32,942 nucleotides of DNA, taken from Clostridia bacterium DTU030. Lineage in GTDB: Bacteria; Bacillota; DTU030. Made by a program: the position numbers and the translations under genes. The stretch covers positions 8,890-41,831 of the forward strand of contig LFSN01000038.1 of NCBI GenBank assembly GCA_001513125.1, read 5' to 3'. Below are positions 1 to 8,091 of this stretch, piece after piece; within the stretch, counting starts at the first letter, position 1, and each line of letters starts with the position of its first letter. Below the pieces are notes generated by a model. That model was not told the DNA's origin, did not search any database, and was given only the letters and a program-made list of their open reading frames with translations.

Positions 1-1218
1 GATGACCTCTCTTACCTGGAATACCGGGAACTGCTGGCGGAAATCTACGGCCAGGGGGCCGGTCTGGAGGAGATTGTGGCGGACCAGGAAAAATGGGAGA
101 CCTTTAAGGCAAAGGCGGCAGGGCTCCGCCCGCCCGTTGTGAACTCCATCCCCCTTTTCGAAGAAGATATCCAGCCTGACCGCACCGGGGACACCATGGG
201 CTTTCGCTTTATGGGCCAGCGTTTTACCCTGGATGCCGCCATTTTCCAGCGGCTGGTTTACCGGGAAGTAGGGGAAAACAGCCGTGGAGAGCGGCGGATG
301 CTGCCCCGGGCTCTGGATATTCCCGCGGCCCTGGGATCGGAAGAGGCCTATAGCATCCTGGCCGAAGAAGGGGAAACCGATTACCGGGGCTATAGGGAAA
401 ATATGGGCAAGATCCGGGAATTTATTGCCGGCCTGGGACAGGACACCTGGACCCAGAACCTGTACTGGAGCTGGCTCTATACGCTCAATCCCCTGCTGAC
501 GGAAAAAGGAGAAGGGTATCCCTCCTTCATGACCAACCGGGCCTGGACCAGAAAGGAGCTGAACACCTATCTGGGAAGCTGGACGGAACTGAAACATGAT
601 ACCATCCTCTATGCCAAGCAAGTTTATGCAGAGATGGGGGGCGGTGCCGAAGATGTAGACGACCGGGGCTATGTGGAGCCCAACCCCCATCTCTACGCCC
701 GCCTGGCCGCCCTGGTGGCTATGACCCGGGACGGCCTTGCCGCCCGGGGGCTCCTGGCGGACAGGGACCGGGAGAGTTTGGACCGGCTGGAAGAGCTGGC
801 CCTGGCCTTAAAGACCATTTCGGAAAAGGAACTCTCCAACGTCCCCCTCACCGACGAGGAATATGACCTGATCCGCTCCTACGGCGGGCAGCTGGAGCAC
901 TTCTGGCTGGAGGCCATGCGGGATGAAGGGATAGATCACCGTTCGGCCATCTATGAAAACCCGGCCGCCCTGGTGGCCGATGTGGCCACCGATCCCAACG
1001 GTCGGGTGCTGCAGGAGGCCACAGGCCATATCTTCAGCATCTATGCCGTGGTCCCCGTGGAAGGGAGCCTGCGGATTGCCCGGGGCGGGGTTTACTCCCA
1101 CTATGAGTTTACCTGGCCCCTGGAACAAAGGCTCACCGACCAGGAGTGGCAGGAAATCCTGGATTCGGGGCAGGCGCCCCCCCTGGCCCCATGGACCCAA
1201 GACTTCATCGTCCCGTGA
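1..1218 (+). CDS. DUF3160 family protein, 3' part
   Basis: The reading frame is open from the first base, so the gene starts before the window; about 405 C-terminal residues are visible. The GTG at 76 is internal, not a start. Sequence such as FRFMGQRFTLDAAIFQRLVY followed by LPRALDIPAALGSEEAYSIL is the recognisable core of the DUF3160 family, large bacterial and archaeal proteins of unknown biochemical function. No catalytic motif is evident to me and the N-terminus, where a signal peptide would be, is outside the window. The TGA at 1216 overlaps the GTG start of the next gene (GTGA), so the two are probably translationally coupled. Family assignment is by recognition of conserved segments; no function is claimed. 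Confidence 0.75.
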   Translation, partial: DDLSYLEYRELLAEIYGQGAGLEEIVADQEKWETFKAKAAGLRPPVVNSIPLFEEDIQPDRTGDTMGFRFMGQRFTLDAAIFQRLVYREVGENSRGERRMLPRALDIPAALGSEEAYSILAEEGETDYRGYRENMGKIREFIAGLGQDTWTQNLYWSWLYTLNPLLTEKGEGYPSFMTNRAWTRKELNTYLGSWTELKHDTILYAKQVYAEMGGGAEDVDDRGYVEPNPHLYARLAALVAMTRDGLAARGLLADRDRESLDRLEELALALKTISEKELSNVPLTDEEYDLIRSYGGQLEHFWLEAMRDEGIDHRSAIYENPAALVADVATDPNGRVLQEATGHIFSIYAVVPVEGSLRIARGGVYSHYEFTWPLEQRLTDQEWQEILDSGQAPPLAPWTQDFIVP

Positions 1219-2006
1219 AAATAAGGCCCTGGATAGTGGTTATACTGCTGGTGGCGGGGGGCCTGATTTTCCTACTGGACCCCGCCAGCCGGCAGCAGGC
1301 TGGGGGTGAGGATGGGGAAGATTTTGCTGCCTTCCGGGAAGGGCGCCTGCAGCTTCCGGAAAGGTATGAGACCCATTGTCCGGATACGGTGGGGGATCTT
1401 CTCGATACCTGGGGCCTGGCGCCGGAAGAGCTGGAGGCCCTGGGGCTGGTTGTCGAGGGGCCTGGAGATCATAGCACGGGCGGGAAGGAGGCCCTCTCCC
1501 TGGCTGCTGCCGGAAAAAAGCTGGCGGCAGACCGGTTGGTCAAAGTGCGGCACTTGGATCTGGACGGGGACGGGATCAGGGAGAGGTATTCCCTGCGGGA
1601 CGGGATCCTGAGGGTGGAGGTTGGCTCCCGCCAGATCTGGGAAACGCCGGCCTGCTGGTGGGTGGACTATTTCTTCCTGGGGGATGCCAACAACGACGGC
1701 CGGCCGGAGTTGAATCTCCTGCTGTGGAAGGAGGGCAGCTTCGGCCCCCAGCGGCCCTTCTGGGTGGAAGGGGAGGACCGGAGTGTAAAGAACCACCTCT
1801 TCGTCTTCAAGCTGGAAGAGGGGGAAATAAAGGCTGTCTGGCAGTCCTCCAACCTGGACCGGCCCAACTTGCGGGCAGCCCTGATAGATAGGGATGGCGA
1901 TGGAAAGAAGGAACTGCTGGCCTTAGAAGGGACCTATACCGGCAGTGGAGAGTTCCAGTTAACCCTGTGGCAATGGAACGGCTGGGGTTTTTCCCGTCTT
2001 CAGTGA
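1215..2006 (+). CDS. Membrane-anchored or secreted FG-GAP/VCBS-like repeat protein
   Basis: The preferred start is GTG 1215, which overlaps the TGA of the DUF3160 gene and gives 263 residues beginning with a basic stretch and a hydrophobic segment (about residues 4-20), an uncleaved anchor or signal peptide. An in-frame GTG at 1146 would give 286 aa but overlaps the upstream gene by 73 bases and puts extra residues before the hydrophobic segment. The body carries three Asp-rich calcium-loop-like segments, DLDGDGIRERY, GDANNDGRPEL and DRDGDGKKEL, the signature of FG-GAP/VCBS or dockerin-like loops, each followed by strand-like sequence. The protein is probably extracytoplasmic and calcium-binding. 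Function is unknown; overlap with the DUF3160 gene suggests they act together. No strong Shine-Dalgarno is seen, consistent with coupled translation. Confidence 0.7.
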   Translation: MKIRPWIVVILLVAGGLIFLLDPASRQQAGGEDGEDFAAFREGRLQLPERYETHCPDTVGDLLDTWGLAPEELEALGLVVEGPGDHSTGGKEALSLAAAGKKLAADRLVKVRHLDLDGDGIRERYSLRDGILRVEVGSRQIWETPACWWVDYFFLGDANNDGRPELNLLLWKEGSFGPQRPFWVEGEDRSVKNHLFVFKLEEGEIKAVWQSSNLDRPNLRAALIDRDGDGKKELLALEGTYTGSGEFQLTLWQWNGWGFSRLQ

Positions 2007-2055
2007 TTTCTTTCCACTTCCCCCTTGGCAGGGTAATGAAGGAAGGTAGGTAGAA

Positions 2056-2700
2056 ATGGAGGAAGCAATCTGCCCTTTATGCGGCAGCACCAATAACACT
2101 GCCACAGCCATAGAAGAGAAGACTTATTACTTTTGCGGCCGCTGTGACCTGGCTTTTCTGGCGGCCCAATTTTACCCTTCCCCTGAACGGGAAAGGGAAA
2201 GGTACCTGCTCCACAACAACAGCCTGGAAGACAGGGGCTATGTGGGCATGTTTGAGGCTTTTCTGGAGCGGGCCGTCCTGCCCTTTGTAGGGAAGGGGGT
2301 AGAGGCCCTTGATTTTGGCTGCGGACCTGCCCCTGTCCTCCAGGTGCTCCTTGAGAAGAAGGGTATCCCTACAGATGTCTATGACCCCTACTTTGCCCCG
2401 GAGCTCCCGCCGGCAGGGAAGAAATATGGCCTCATCACCTGCACCGAGGTGTTGGAGCATGTGCACCAGCCCCGGACTGTGTGGGAGTTTTTCTGTCAAC
2501 GCCTGCAGCCGGGCGGCATCCTGGCCGCCATGACTGCCTTTCGGCCGCCCCGGGAAGAATTTGCCCGCTGGTGGTACCGGCAGGACTTTACCCATGTCTG
2601 CTTCTACAGCCGGGAAACCTTTCGCTGGCTCAGCCGACATTACCCCTTGCACCTGCTTTTCCTGGACAATAAAAACACCGTTGTCCTGGAGCGAGCATAA
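2056..2700 (+). CDS. Class I SAM-dependent methyltransferase with N-terminal zinc ribbon
   Basis: 214 aa. The N-terminus has a four-cysteine zinc ribbon (C6, C9, C27, C30: CPLC and CGRC). It is followed by a Rossmann methyltransferase domain with motif I ALDFGCGPAPV at 84-94 and a post-motif segment TCTEVLEHV, typical of methyltransferase family 11/23 proteins. The C-terminus ends in strand-like sequence NKNTVVLERA. The arrangement of zinc ribbon plus methyltransferase is known from proteins that modify sugars, small molecules or macromolecules, so the substrate cannot be named. AAGGAAGG-type ribosome binding sequence lies just before the ATG. It is separated from the upstream gene by 49 bases and may be co-transcribed. 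Confident of the fold, not of the substrate. Confidence 0.85.
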   Translation: MEEAICPLCGSTNNTATAIEEKTYYFCGRCDLAFLAAQFYPSPERERERYLLHNNSLEDRGYVGMFEAFLERAVLPFVGKGVEALDFGCGPAPVLQVLLEKKGIPTDVYDPYFAPELPPAGKKYGLITCTEVLEHVHQPRTVWEFFCQRLQPGGILAAMTAFRPPREEFARWWYRQDFTHVCFYSRETFRWLSRHYPLHLLFLDNKNTVVLERA

Positions 2701-3015
2701 AGTCTGGAGGGGGAAGAGAAAAATATAAGGTTGCAGGCAGGTATTGGCCCTTCTATTGTTGAATATTTAATTATTCAGACGAGGTTTTCACCTTCCCGGA
2801 TAAAGGGCCGGGGGTGAAGGACTTTCCAAAGAATAAGAGGGAAAGGGGGCGCAAATTCTTCTTCAGAAAACCCGTGGGGAGTGGGCGAGAACGGTAATCC
2901 CAGGGGAAGACCGGGATCGCCAGGAAGGGTTTGCTGCTGCTAGGAGATGAGGAGAAAGGTGGCCAAATCCTGTGTGCAGTGACAATAATTTGAAACCGAA
3001 TTGAGGTGTTGATCA
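2701..3015. other. 315-bp gap with hairpin and long leader
   Basis: No convincing gene is present. After the SigH-like site there is an AT-rich palindrome (TGAATA at 2760-2765 and TATTCA at 2772-2777) and a GC-rich hairpin whose arms are 2787-2799 (TTCACCTTCCCGG) and 2808-2818 (CCGGGGGTGAA), with a two-base bulge. No U-run follows, so it is not a typical terminator. The region ends in GAGGTG (3003-3008), the ribosome binding site of the next gene. I do not recognise a known riboswitch class. Confidence 0.4.
2737..2766 (+). promoter_or_regulatory. Candidate SigH promoter (one core mismatch)
   Basis: GCAGGTATT, 12 bases, GTTGAATAT. Compared with the SigH consensus (RnAGGAwWW-N11/12-RnnGAATww) only the A of AGGA is replaced by T. 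It lies about 250 bases before the FAD oxidoreductase start, so the transcript would have a long leader. Confidence 0.45.
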
Positions 3016-4284
3016 TTGCAAAGCAGGATAGTTGATATTGCGGTGGTAGGTGGTGGGCCAGCCGGCCTCAGTGCCGCCGTAGCGGCCTGGGAAGAGGGTG
3101 TCAGGGACATTCTGGTTATCGACCGGGATCATGAATTGGGTGGCATATTAAACCAGTGTGTCCACCCTGGCTTCGGTCTTCATCTTTTCCAGAAGGAAAT
3201 GACAGGTCCCGAGTATGCCGAGCTCTATATTGAAAAGGTGAGGGAGCGGGGCATTCCCACCCTCCTCAATACCATGGTCCTGGAGGTAACCAAGGATCGC
3301 CGGATTTTTGCCATCAATCCCCAGGAAGGCCTGCTGGAGATCAAAGCCGGTGCCATCATCCTGGCCATGGGCTGCCGGGAACGGCCCCGGGGTGGGATAC
3401 CGGGCTCTCGGCCTGCCGGCATTTTCACCGCCGGTTTAGCCCAGCGGCTGGTCAATATTGAGGGTTACCTGCCGGGTAAAGAAATTGTCATCCTGGGTGC
3501 CGGCGATATCGGCATGATCATGGCCCGACGCATGACCCTGGAAGGGGCCAAGGTGAAGGCCGTCCTGGAAATCTTACCCTATCCGTCGGGATTAAAACGG
3601 AATGTAGCCCAGTGCCTCAATGACTTTGACATTCCCCTTCTGCTGCAGCATACCATTACAGCAATTCATGGCAAGGAAAGAGTCGAAGGTGTGACAATCT
3701 GCCGTGTCAACGAACAGGGAGAGCCCCTGCCGGAAACGGCCCAGGATGTCTCCTGTGACACACTCCTCCTTTCCATAGGTTTGATCCCCGAAACGGAGCT
3801 CTGTCATACCGCAGAAATTGAACTTGATCCTGTGACCAACGGACCCGTTGTCGATGAAAGCATGATGACAACGATACCCGGCATCTTCGGCTGTGGGAAC
3901 GTAGTCCATGTTCACGACGTCGTTGATTTTGTTACCATGGAGGGAGAAAGGGCCGGTGCCGGTGCCGCCCGTTATGTCCAGGGAAGGAAAGGGGAGGAAC
4001 AGAGCAGACACCTTCGTTTTACCGCCGGGCGCAATGTCCGCTATGTGGTACCCCAGTTTGCCGACCCCACCGGGGTAGAGGAGATTACCGTTTCTTTCCG
4101 CGTCAAGGATGTGGAAAGGAATGTGTGGGCAAAGGTCTCGGTCGATGGCAAGCAGTTGAAGAGGAAAAAATTGCGGATTGCCCTGCCCAGCGAAATGATC
4201 CGGATTGACCTGGACCCAGAGGTCCTTTCCACCATAGCTCCCGGTTCTGCGGTTGAGGTCGCTATGGAAGAGGAGGTGGTCTAG
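3016..4284 (+). CDS. FAD/NAD(P)-dependent oxidoreductase of the glycerol-3-phosphate dehydrogenase-associated type
   Basis: 422 aa. Start is TTG 3016, placed seven bases after GAGGTG. It has an N-terminal FAD-binding motif GGGPAG (12-17), a second nucleotide-binding motif ILGAGDIG (159-166) and a late FAD segment FGCGNVVHVHDVVDFV, i.e. the pyridine nucleotide-disulfide oxidoreductase fold. The segment LNQCVHPGFGLHLFQKEMTG is characteristic of the subgroup that in many Clostridia sits between a GlpA-like dehydrogenase and a DUF1667 protein. Here only the DUF1667 partner follows, immediately adjacent (TAG then GTG, with AGGAGGTGG in the 3' end). The redox partner and substrate are unproven; a role in glycerol-3-phosphate oxidation is only suggested by family context, since no glpK or glpA is in view. 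Confidence 0.85.
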   Translation: MQSRIVDIAVVGGGPAGLSAAVAAWEEGVRDILVIDRDHELGGILNQCVHPGFGLHLFQKEMTGPEYAELYIEKVRERGIPTLLNTMVLEVTKDRRIFAINPQEGLLEIKAGAIILAMGCRERPRGGIPGSRPAGIFTAGLAQRLVNIEGYLPGKEIVILGAGDIGMIMARRMTLEGAKVKAVLEILPYPSGLKRNVAQCLNDFDIPLLLQHTITAIHGKERVEGVTICRVNEQGEPLPETAQDVSCDTLLLSIGLIPETELCHTAEIELDPVTNGPVVDESMMTTIPGIFGCGNVVHVHDVVDFVTMEGERAGAGAARYVQGRKGEEQSRHLRFTAGRNVRYVVPQFADPTGVEEITVSFRVKDVERNVWAKVSVDGKQLKRKKLRIALPSEMIRIDLDPEVLSTIAPGSAVEVAMEEEVV

Positions 4285-4665
4285 GTGAAGAAGGAAATTA
4301 TCTGCATTGTCTGCCCCGTTGGCTGCACTCTGGAGGTAACCGTAGAAGATGGCAAGCTGGTTGAGGTGACAGGCTATGAGTGCAAGCGGGGAGTAGCCTA
4401 CGCCGAGCAGGAGGCCGTAGCGCCCAAGCGGACCCTGGCCACAACGGTGCGGGTCAAGAACGGCATCCATCCCCTGGTACCGGTCAAGACCGATATACCG
4501 GTTCCCAAGGAAAAAATGCGGGAAATTACAGAACTCCTTGCCCAGGTAGAGGTGGAGGCGCCGGTGAAAATCGGGAGCATTATAGTTGCCGATGTCCTAG
4601 GGACCGGGGCCAATGTAGTTGCCACCAGGAACCTGCCGGCCCGGGAGGATAGCATAGCAGGATAA
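4285..4665 (+). CDS. DUF1667 protein, probable iron-sulfur partner of the upstream oxidoreductase
   Basis: 126 aa from GTG 4285, which directly follows the stop of the upstream gene, with AGGAGG inside that gene's 3' end as ribosome binding site. Cysteines at 7, 10, 14 and 33 (CIVCPVGC followed by YECKRG) form a four-cysteine set resembling the N-terminal cluster site of molybdopterin oxidoreductases, so an Fe-S cluster or metal site is likely. The family (COG3862) is almost always next to FAD-linked glycerol-3-phosphate dehydrogenase-like genes. It is best read as an electron-transfer subunit of the complex formed with the 3016-4284 product. A strong terminator follows, so this is a two-gene unit. 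Confidence 0.85.
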   Translation: MKKEIICIVCPVGCTLEVTVEDGKLVEVTGYECKRGVAYAEQEAVAPKRTLATTVRVKNGIHPLVPVKTDIPVPKEKMREITELLAQVEVEAPVKIGSIIVADVLGTGANVVATRNLPAREDSIAG

Positions 4666-4679
4666 AGGCGAATTTAGTT

Positions 4680-4718
4680 CAGGCCGTCCCTTAAGTAAAA
4701 TCTTAAGGAGACGGCCTG
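4680..4718 (+). terminator. Intrinsic terminator
   Basis: Long inverted repeat: CAGGCCGTC-CCTTAAG, loop, CTTAAGG-AGACGGCCTG, with a small bulge, followed by TTTGTGTT. It closes the FAD oxidoreductase/DUF1667 unit. Confidence 0.8.
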
Positions 4719-4841
4719 TTTGTGTTGGTGTTAAGGCTGGCCACTTTGCCGCTCCATTTAAAACTGACAAAGGGGTGTATGAATAACCAGGGCGTGCATA
4801 TAAATTAAGGAGTGAAGAAAAGCCTGCCGGGAGGGGATGGG

Positions 4842-5993
4842 ATGAGGGGGCTGTGTGTAAGCAGGGCTATACCAGTGCTGCTCATTGTCATTTATCTCTT
4901 TTCCCTCCTGGCCCTGCCCCGGGCTTTACCTGCCTTCCAAAACATGGTTTTAACACCAGATCCTGAACAAGGGCTGAGAAGGGATTTGGAGAACTTTTTT
5001 CAGCAGCGTACCAGAATGCTGATCAGTGGGGAAGGAGATAATTTAGATAAATTTTATGATACAGGGGGGACGTCCGGCCAATGGGCCCTGGAATGGGAAC
5101 GGGCCCGGATAGAGTATCTCCACCAGTGGGCAGAGGAGAGGGGGGTGCAGCTCCTTGCCGCCAGCTGCCAGCTGGCCGTGGTATCCCTCGATATCAGGGG
5201 AGGGGAGGCCTACGCTTCCGTCTGCCCCCACATCATCATCACCTACAGGCAGGGAGACAGTGACAAAATCGATTTGATGGGAACCAGGACCATCCACTGG
5301 CTGGAGCTGGTAAAAAGGGATAAGGATTGGCTGGTACAAAAGGACTGGTTTTTGGATCCCTTTGAAGGGGGACGGGCTTTACCGGCGGCCGTTGGGGAGA
5401 CAATGGCAGGGGAAGCAATGCCCGCTGCAGCCGGGATAGAAGTGCGGGATATAAAGGTGGAGGGGCATTACAACCGGGAAGGGGCGGTAAGGTATGCCCA
5501 CCGCTATGTAGGTGTTCGCCTCGGCCCCGGTACCGGCAGGTATAACCAGAAATACCGGGACTACAGCCTGGGTGGTGGGGATTGTGCCAATTTTGCCTCC
5601 CAGGTTCTGGCCGATGAAGAGGCGGGCGGTTTGCCCCAGGACTGGATCTGGTTTTATGGGAATGATGGGGGAAGCCAGGCCTGGATCCAGGCCCAGGCCT
5701 TCGTAAATTATTTTCTCAGCTCCGGGCGGGCCCAGTGCATTATGCGGGGCTCCTATGCCGAGGTCTCAGCCTCCACGGCGGAGCATCCCCGGGGTGCCAT
5801 TGGCAGGCTCCTTCCCGGGGATATCATTGGCTATGAGTTTGACGGGATGATCAGCCATGTTTCCATTGTGGTGGGACAAAATTCCGCCGGCTATCCAGTG
5901 GTTAACAGCCATTCGGCCGACCGCTTTCAGGTGCCCTGGGACCTGGGCTATGACCGAAACACCACCTTCTGGCTCCTCCAGATCAAGGGCTGA
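4842..5993 (+). CDS. Secreted amidase-domain (amidase_6 type) protein
   Basis: 383 aa from ATG 4842, preferred over GTG 4812 because GGGAGGGG lies just before it and the protein then begins with a clean signal peptide (basic start, hydrophobic run RAIPVLLIVIYLF, then LPRALPAF). A central region of about 150 residues resembles stalk domains of secreted proteins. The C-terminal third is a papain-like amidase domain: GGGDCANFASQ with catalytic Cys 248, ISHVSIVVG with His 339, and VVNSHSADR with Asn 355 and His 357. Such domains occur in sporulation- or wall-associated proteins of Firmicutes. Probable substrate is peptidoglycan or a peptide amide; this is inference. It stands alone between a terminator and cobO. 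Confidence 0.8.
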   Translation: MRGLCVSRAIPVLLIVIYLFSLLALPRALPAFQNMVLTPDPEQGLRRDLENFFQQRTRMLISGEGDNLDKFYDTGGTSGQWALEWERARIEYLHQWAEERGVQLLAASCQLAVVSLDIRGGEAYASVCPHIIITYRQGDSDKIDLMGTRTIHWLELVKRDKDWLVQKDWFLDPFEGGRALPAAVGETMAGEAMPAAAGIEVRDIKVEGHYNREGAVRYAHRYVGVRLGPGTGRYNQKYRDYSLGGGDCANFASQVLADEEAGGLPQDWIWFYGNDGGSQAWIQAQAFVNYFLSSGRAQCIMRGSYAEVSASTAEHPRGAIGRLLPGDIIGYEFDGMISHVSIVVGQNSAGYPVVNSHSADRFQVPWDLGYDRNTTFWLLQIKG

Positions 5994-6045
5994 TTCCAGC
6001 TGAATAAAGGGACATAATATTACTGCCAGAATAACTATCCCAGGG

Positions 6046-6074
6046 GCAGGAAAGGAGACGCGGGGGGCGAATAT
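6046..6074 (+). promoter_or_regulatory. Candidate SigH promoter for cobO
   Basis: GCAGGAAAG, 11 bases, GGCGAATAT. All core positions of RnAGGA and RnnGAATww match with permitted spacing. The ATG at 6073 overlaps the -10 element, which supports ATG 6109 as the true cobO start. Confidence 0.65.
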
Positions 6075-6108
6075 GGACAAGGGGAACTACTTTGGGGGAG
6101 TGACAGGC

Positions 6109-6699
6109 ATGTCCTTTGGCAAGGGATACATCCAGGTCTATACGGGAGATGGCAAGGGCAAGACTACGGCTGCCATTGGTCTGGCCATCAGGGCCCTGGG
6201 GGCGGGAAAGAAGGTCCTTTTTCTTCAGTTTATGAAGGACAGGGTCTATAGTGAGCACAATCTTCTGCCCTATGTTTCCCCCGCCATTACTGTCGAGACC
6301 TTTGGCAAGCCTTTTTTTATTGCCTGGGAAGGGGATCTGGAGGGGGAAAACCTGGCAGAATGGCAGGATAAAGTTGTTATTTTCCCGCCGGGAAATCCCC
6401 CGGCAGAATATGTTGCCCTTCTGCAGGCGGGGCTGGAAAGGGCCCGGACAGCCCTGGCCGGAGGAGAATATGACCTGGTTGTACTGGATGAAATCAACCT
6501 GGCCATGTACTATGACTTGATACCCGTTGCCGCTGTCCTGGAAATATTGCGGGAAAAAGCAGTGGGTGTGGAAGTTGTCCTAACAGGTCGGAAGGCCCCG
6601 CCGGAGATAATTGCTTGTGCCGACCTGGTCACTGAAATGCGGGAGGTCAAGCATTATTACAGCCAGGGTGTAGATGCCCGGCAGGGCATTGAAAGTTAG
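6109..6699 (+). CDS. cobO: Cob(I)yrinic acid a,c-diamide adenosyltransferase (CobO/BtuR)
   Basis: Transfers the adenosyl group of ATP to the cobalt of a cobalamin precursor or cobinamide in the cytoplasm. The Walker A motif TGDGKGKTT (12-20) sits at the very N-terminus, and the C-terminal segment LTGRKAPPEIIACADLVTEM with KHYYSQGVDARQGIE is diagnostic. Start ATG 6109 gives 196 aa; GGGGGAG lies eight bases before it, and the family typically begins a few residues before the P-loop. The upstream in-frame ATG 6073 would overlap a promoter-like -10 element. It is the only cobalamin gene in the window, with no cobalamin riboswitch seen upstream, so it may serve corrinoid repair or salvage. Confidence 0.93.
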   Translation: MSFGKGYIQVYTGDGKGKTTAAIGLAIRALGAGKKVLFLQFMKDRVYSEHNLLPYVSPAITVETFGKPFFIAWEGDLEGENLAEWQDKVVIFPPGNPPAEYVALLQAGLERARTALAGGEYDLVVLDEINLAMYYDLIPVAAVLEILREKAVGVEVVLTGRKAPPEIIACADLVTEMREVKHYYSQGVDARQGIES

Positions 6700-6729
6700 A
6701 CAAGTTCAGGAAAATAGGGAGGGAAAAGA

Positions 6730-7080
6730 ATGATACGCTTTAGTAAGGACATGGACCGGGTAGTAAGGGAAGGGGTCCGGGATGGCAAGGGCGAAGTGGA
6801 AATGATCCATGCCTTTACCAAGGAGGAGTTAAATGGTAAAGCCCGCCTGTGCGCCCTTACCCGGATCCCGCCGGGAGCTTCCATCGGCTATCATCCCCAT
6901 GTGGAAGAGGCGGAAATCTACTACATCCTCCGGGGCAAAGGCAGGGTCAATGACAACGGCAATATCCAGGAGGTTGGACCCGGTGATGCCGTTTTGACCG
7001 GTGGCGGTGCCAGCCACTCCATAGAAAATATTGGTGACGAGCCCCTGGAATTCTTTGCCGTTATCCTCCTCTACGATTGA
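6730..7080 (+). CDS. Small cupin-domain protein
   Basis: 116 aa, a single cupin barrel. Cupin motif 1 is GYHPHVEEAEIYYILRGKG with metal ligands H55, H57 and E61; motif 2 is GDAVLTGGGASHSIEN with H96. All four expected metal-binding residues are present, so it probably binds a divalent metal. GGGAGGGAAAAGA precedes the ATG. It lies 30 bases after cobO and could be co-transcribed with it, then is followed by a terminator-like hairpin. Substrate is unknown; stand-alone cupins of this size act as isomerases, sugar- or auxiliary metabolite-binding proteins, or phosphomannose isomerase-like enzymes. Confidence 0.85.
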   Translation: MIRFSKDMDRVVREGVRDGKGEVEMIHAFTKEELNGKARLCALTRIPPGASIGYHPHVEEAEIYYILRGKGRVNDNGNIQEVGPGDAVLTGGGASHSIENIGDEPLEFFAVILLYD

Positions 7081-7087
7081 CAGAATA

Positions 7088-7125
7088 GGGGAAGCCCATC
7101 TGGGTTTCCTCTTATATTTTTCTCT
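7088..7125 (+). terminator. Intrinsic terminator
   Basis: Hairpin GGGGAAGCCC (7088-7097) with GGGTTTCCTC (7102-7111), four-base loop, then TTATATTTTTCTC. It ends the cobO-cupin unit. Confidence 0.75.
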
Positions 7126-7132
7126 ACTTGTG

Positions 7133-7162
7133 GCAGGAAGGGTTTGGTTATCTGGTTAATAT
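7133..7162 (+). promoter_or_regulatory. Weak SigH-like promoter before lgt
   Basis: GCAGGAAGG, 12 bases, GGTTAATAT. The -35 core AGGA is intact; the -10 core is TAAT rather than GAAT. It is listed because the spacing and flanks match the better sites in this window. Confidence 0.35.
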
Positions 7163-7238
7163 TTTTCCTTTCTGCTCATAAAGGGCGGCTCTTTTGGTTA
7201 GATAAATAGATGATGCCTAATAGTGAGGGGTGTAATCT

Positions 7239-8024
7239 ATGCTGCTGGACCTGGATCCGGTGCTCTTTCGCCTTGGAACCCTGACCGTGCGGTGGTATGG
7301 GGTAATGATGGCCCTCTCCATGATGATCGGCTATTATTATCTTTTAAAACATGGTAAGAAACTAGGCCTCAGGGAAGAATTCCTTTCCAACTTGGCCCTC
7401 CTGGTAGTCTTTGCCGGTATTGTGGGGGCCCGGGCCATCTACGTCCTTACCAACTGGTCCTACTATGCCGCCCGGCCGGTGGAGATGGTACAAATATGGC
7501 GGGGCGGCCTGTCCTTTCACGGGGGTCTTTTGGGCGGCCTGGTGGCGGGCAAGATCTACCTGGACCGGCACGGCATTTCCTGGGAGGCGGTGGCCGACCT
7601 GGTTGTACCGGGCTTGTCCGCAGGCTATATCCTGGTGCGGATTGCCAATATTTTCAACCAGGAAATCCTGGGCCGTCCCGCTTCCCTCCTCCCCTTTGCC
7701 CGGCATCCGACCCAGATTTATGGTTCCCTGATCGGTGTGGCTCTACTGGTGCTGCACAACTACCTGGCCCGCCGCAATCCCCCACCTGGTTTTTTATTCT
7801 GGGCCTTCATTTTTTCCTACTCCCTCCTGCGGGGCCTGGTAGAGGAAACCTTCCGGGAAAATCCCCTCTATCTCTGGGGCTATGTAAACAGTGAGTGGGG
7901 CTTCGGATTTTTCACCCTGACCCAGCTCATTACCCCGGCCCTGCTGCTCCTGGCCTGGGTCATGATGCAGAGGGCCCTGGCGCGGGGGAAAGGGGGAGGG
8001 GCCACTAATTCCAAGCAGGGCTAA
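7239..8024 (+). CDS. lgt: Prolipoprotein diacylglyceryl transferase
   Basis: Polytopic membrane enzyme that transfers diacylglycerol from phosphatidylglycerol to the lipobox cysteine of prolipoproteins, the first step of lipoprotein maturation. 261 aa, normal length. The signature HGGLLGG is at 94-100, the ARAIYVL segment at 64-70, the essential-arginine region RIANIFNQE at 134-142, and RHPTQIYGS at 155-163. Several hydrophobic helices are visible. GAGGGG precedes the ATG by eight bases. It is a single gene between a terminator and the AbrB-like gene. A potential substrate, the lipoprotein at 15105, is in the same window. Confidence 0.95.
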   Translation: MLLDLDPVLFRLGTLTVRWYGVMMALSMMIGYYYLLKHGKKLGLREEFLSNLALLVVFAGIVGARAIYVLTNWSYYAARPVEMVQIWRGGLSFHGGLLGGLVAGKIYLDRHGISWEAVADLVVPGLSAGYILVRIANIFNQEILGRPASLLPFARHPTQIYGSLIGVALLVLHNYLARRNPPPGFLFWAFIFSYSLLRGLVEETFRENPLYLWGYVNSEWGFGFFTLTQLITPALLLLAWVMMQRALARGKGGGATNSKQG

Positions 8025-8091
8025 TATTTTTCCGAAAAAAAAGCATCCTAAACAAAGAAAGGTTATGGTGCCCTCGGGAGGTGAAGCTGGG

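Noticed and set aside
4777-4804. GTATG ... CATATAAA before the amidase, resembling a forespore sigma-F/G promoter
   Set aside because: The spacer is 15 bases where sigma-G promoters have about 18, so the match is too poor to call.
2921-7146. CAGGAAGGGTTTG occurring at 2921-2933 and 7134-7146, as a dispersed repeat
   Set aside because: A 13-base match between two places is expected by chance in a window of this size; the 7134 copy is explained by the SigH-like -35 and the 2921 copy lacks a -10 partner.
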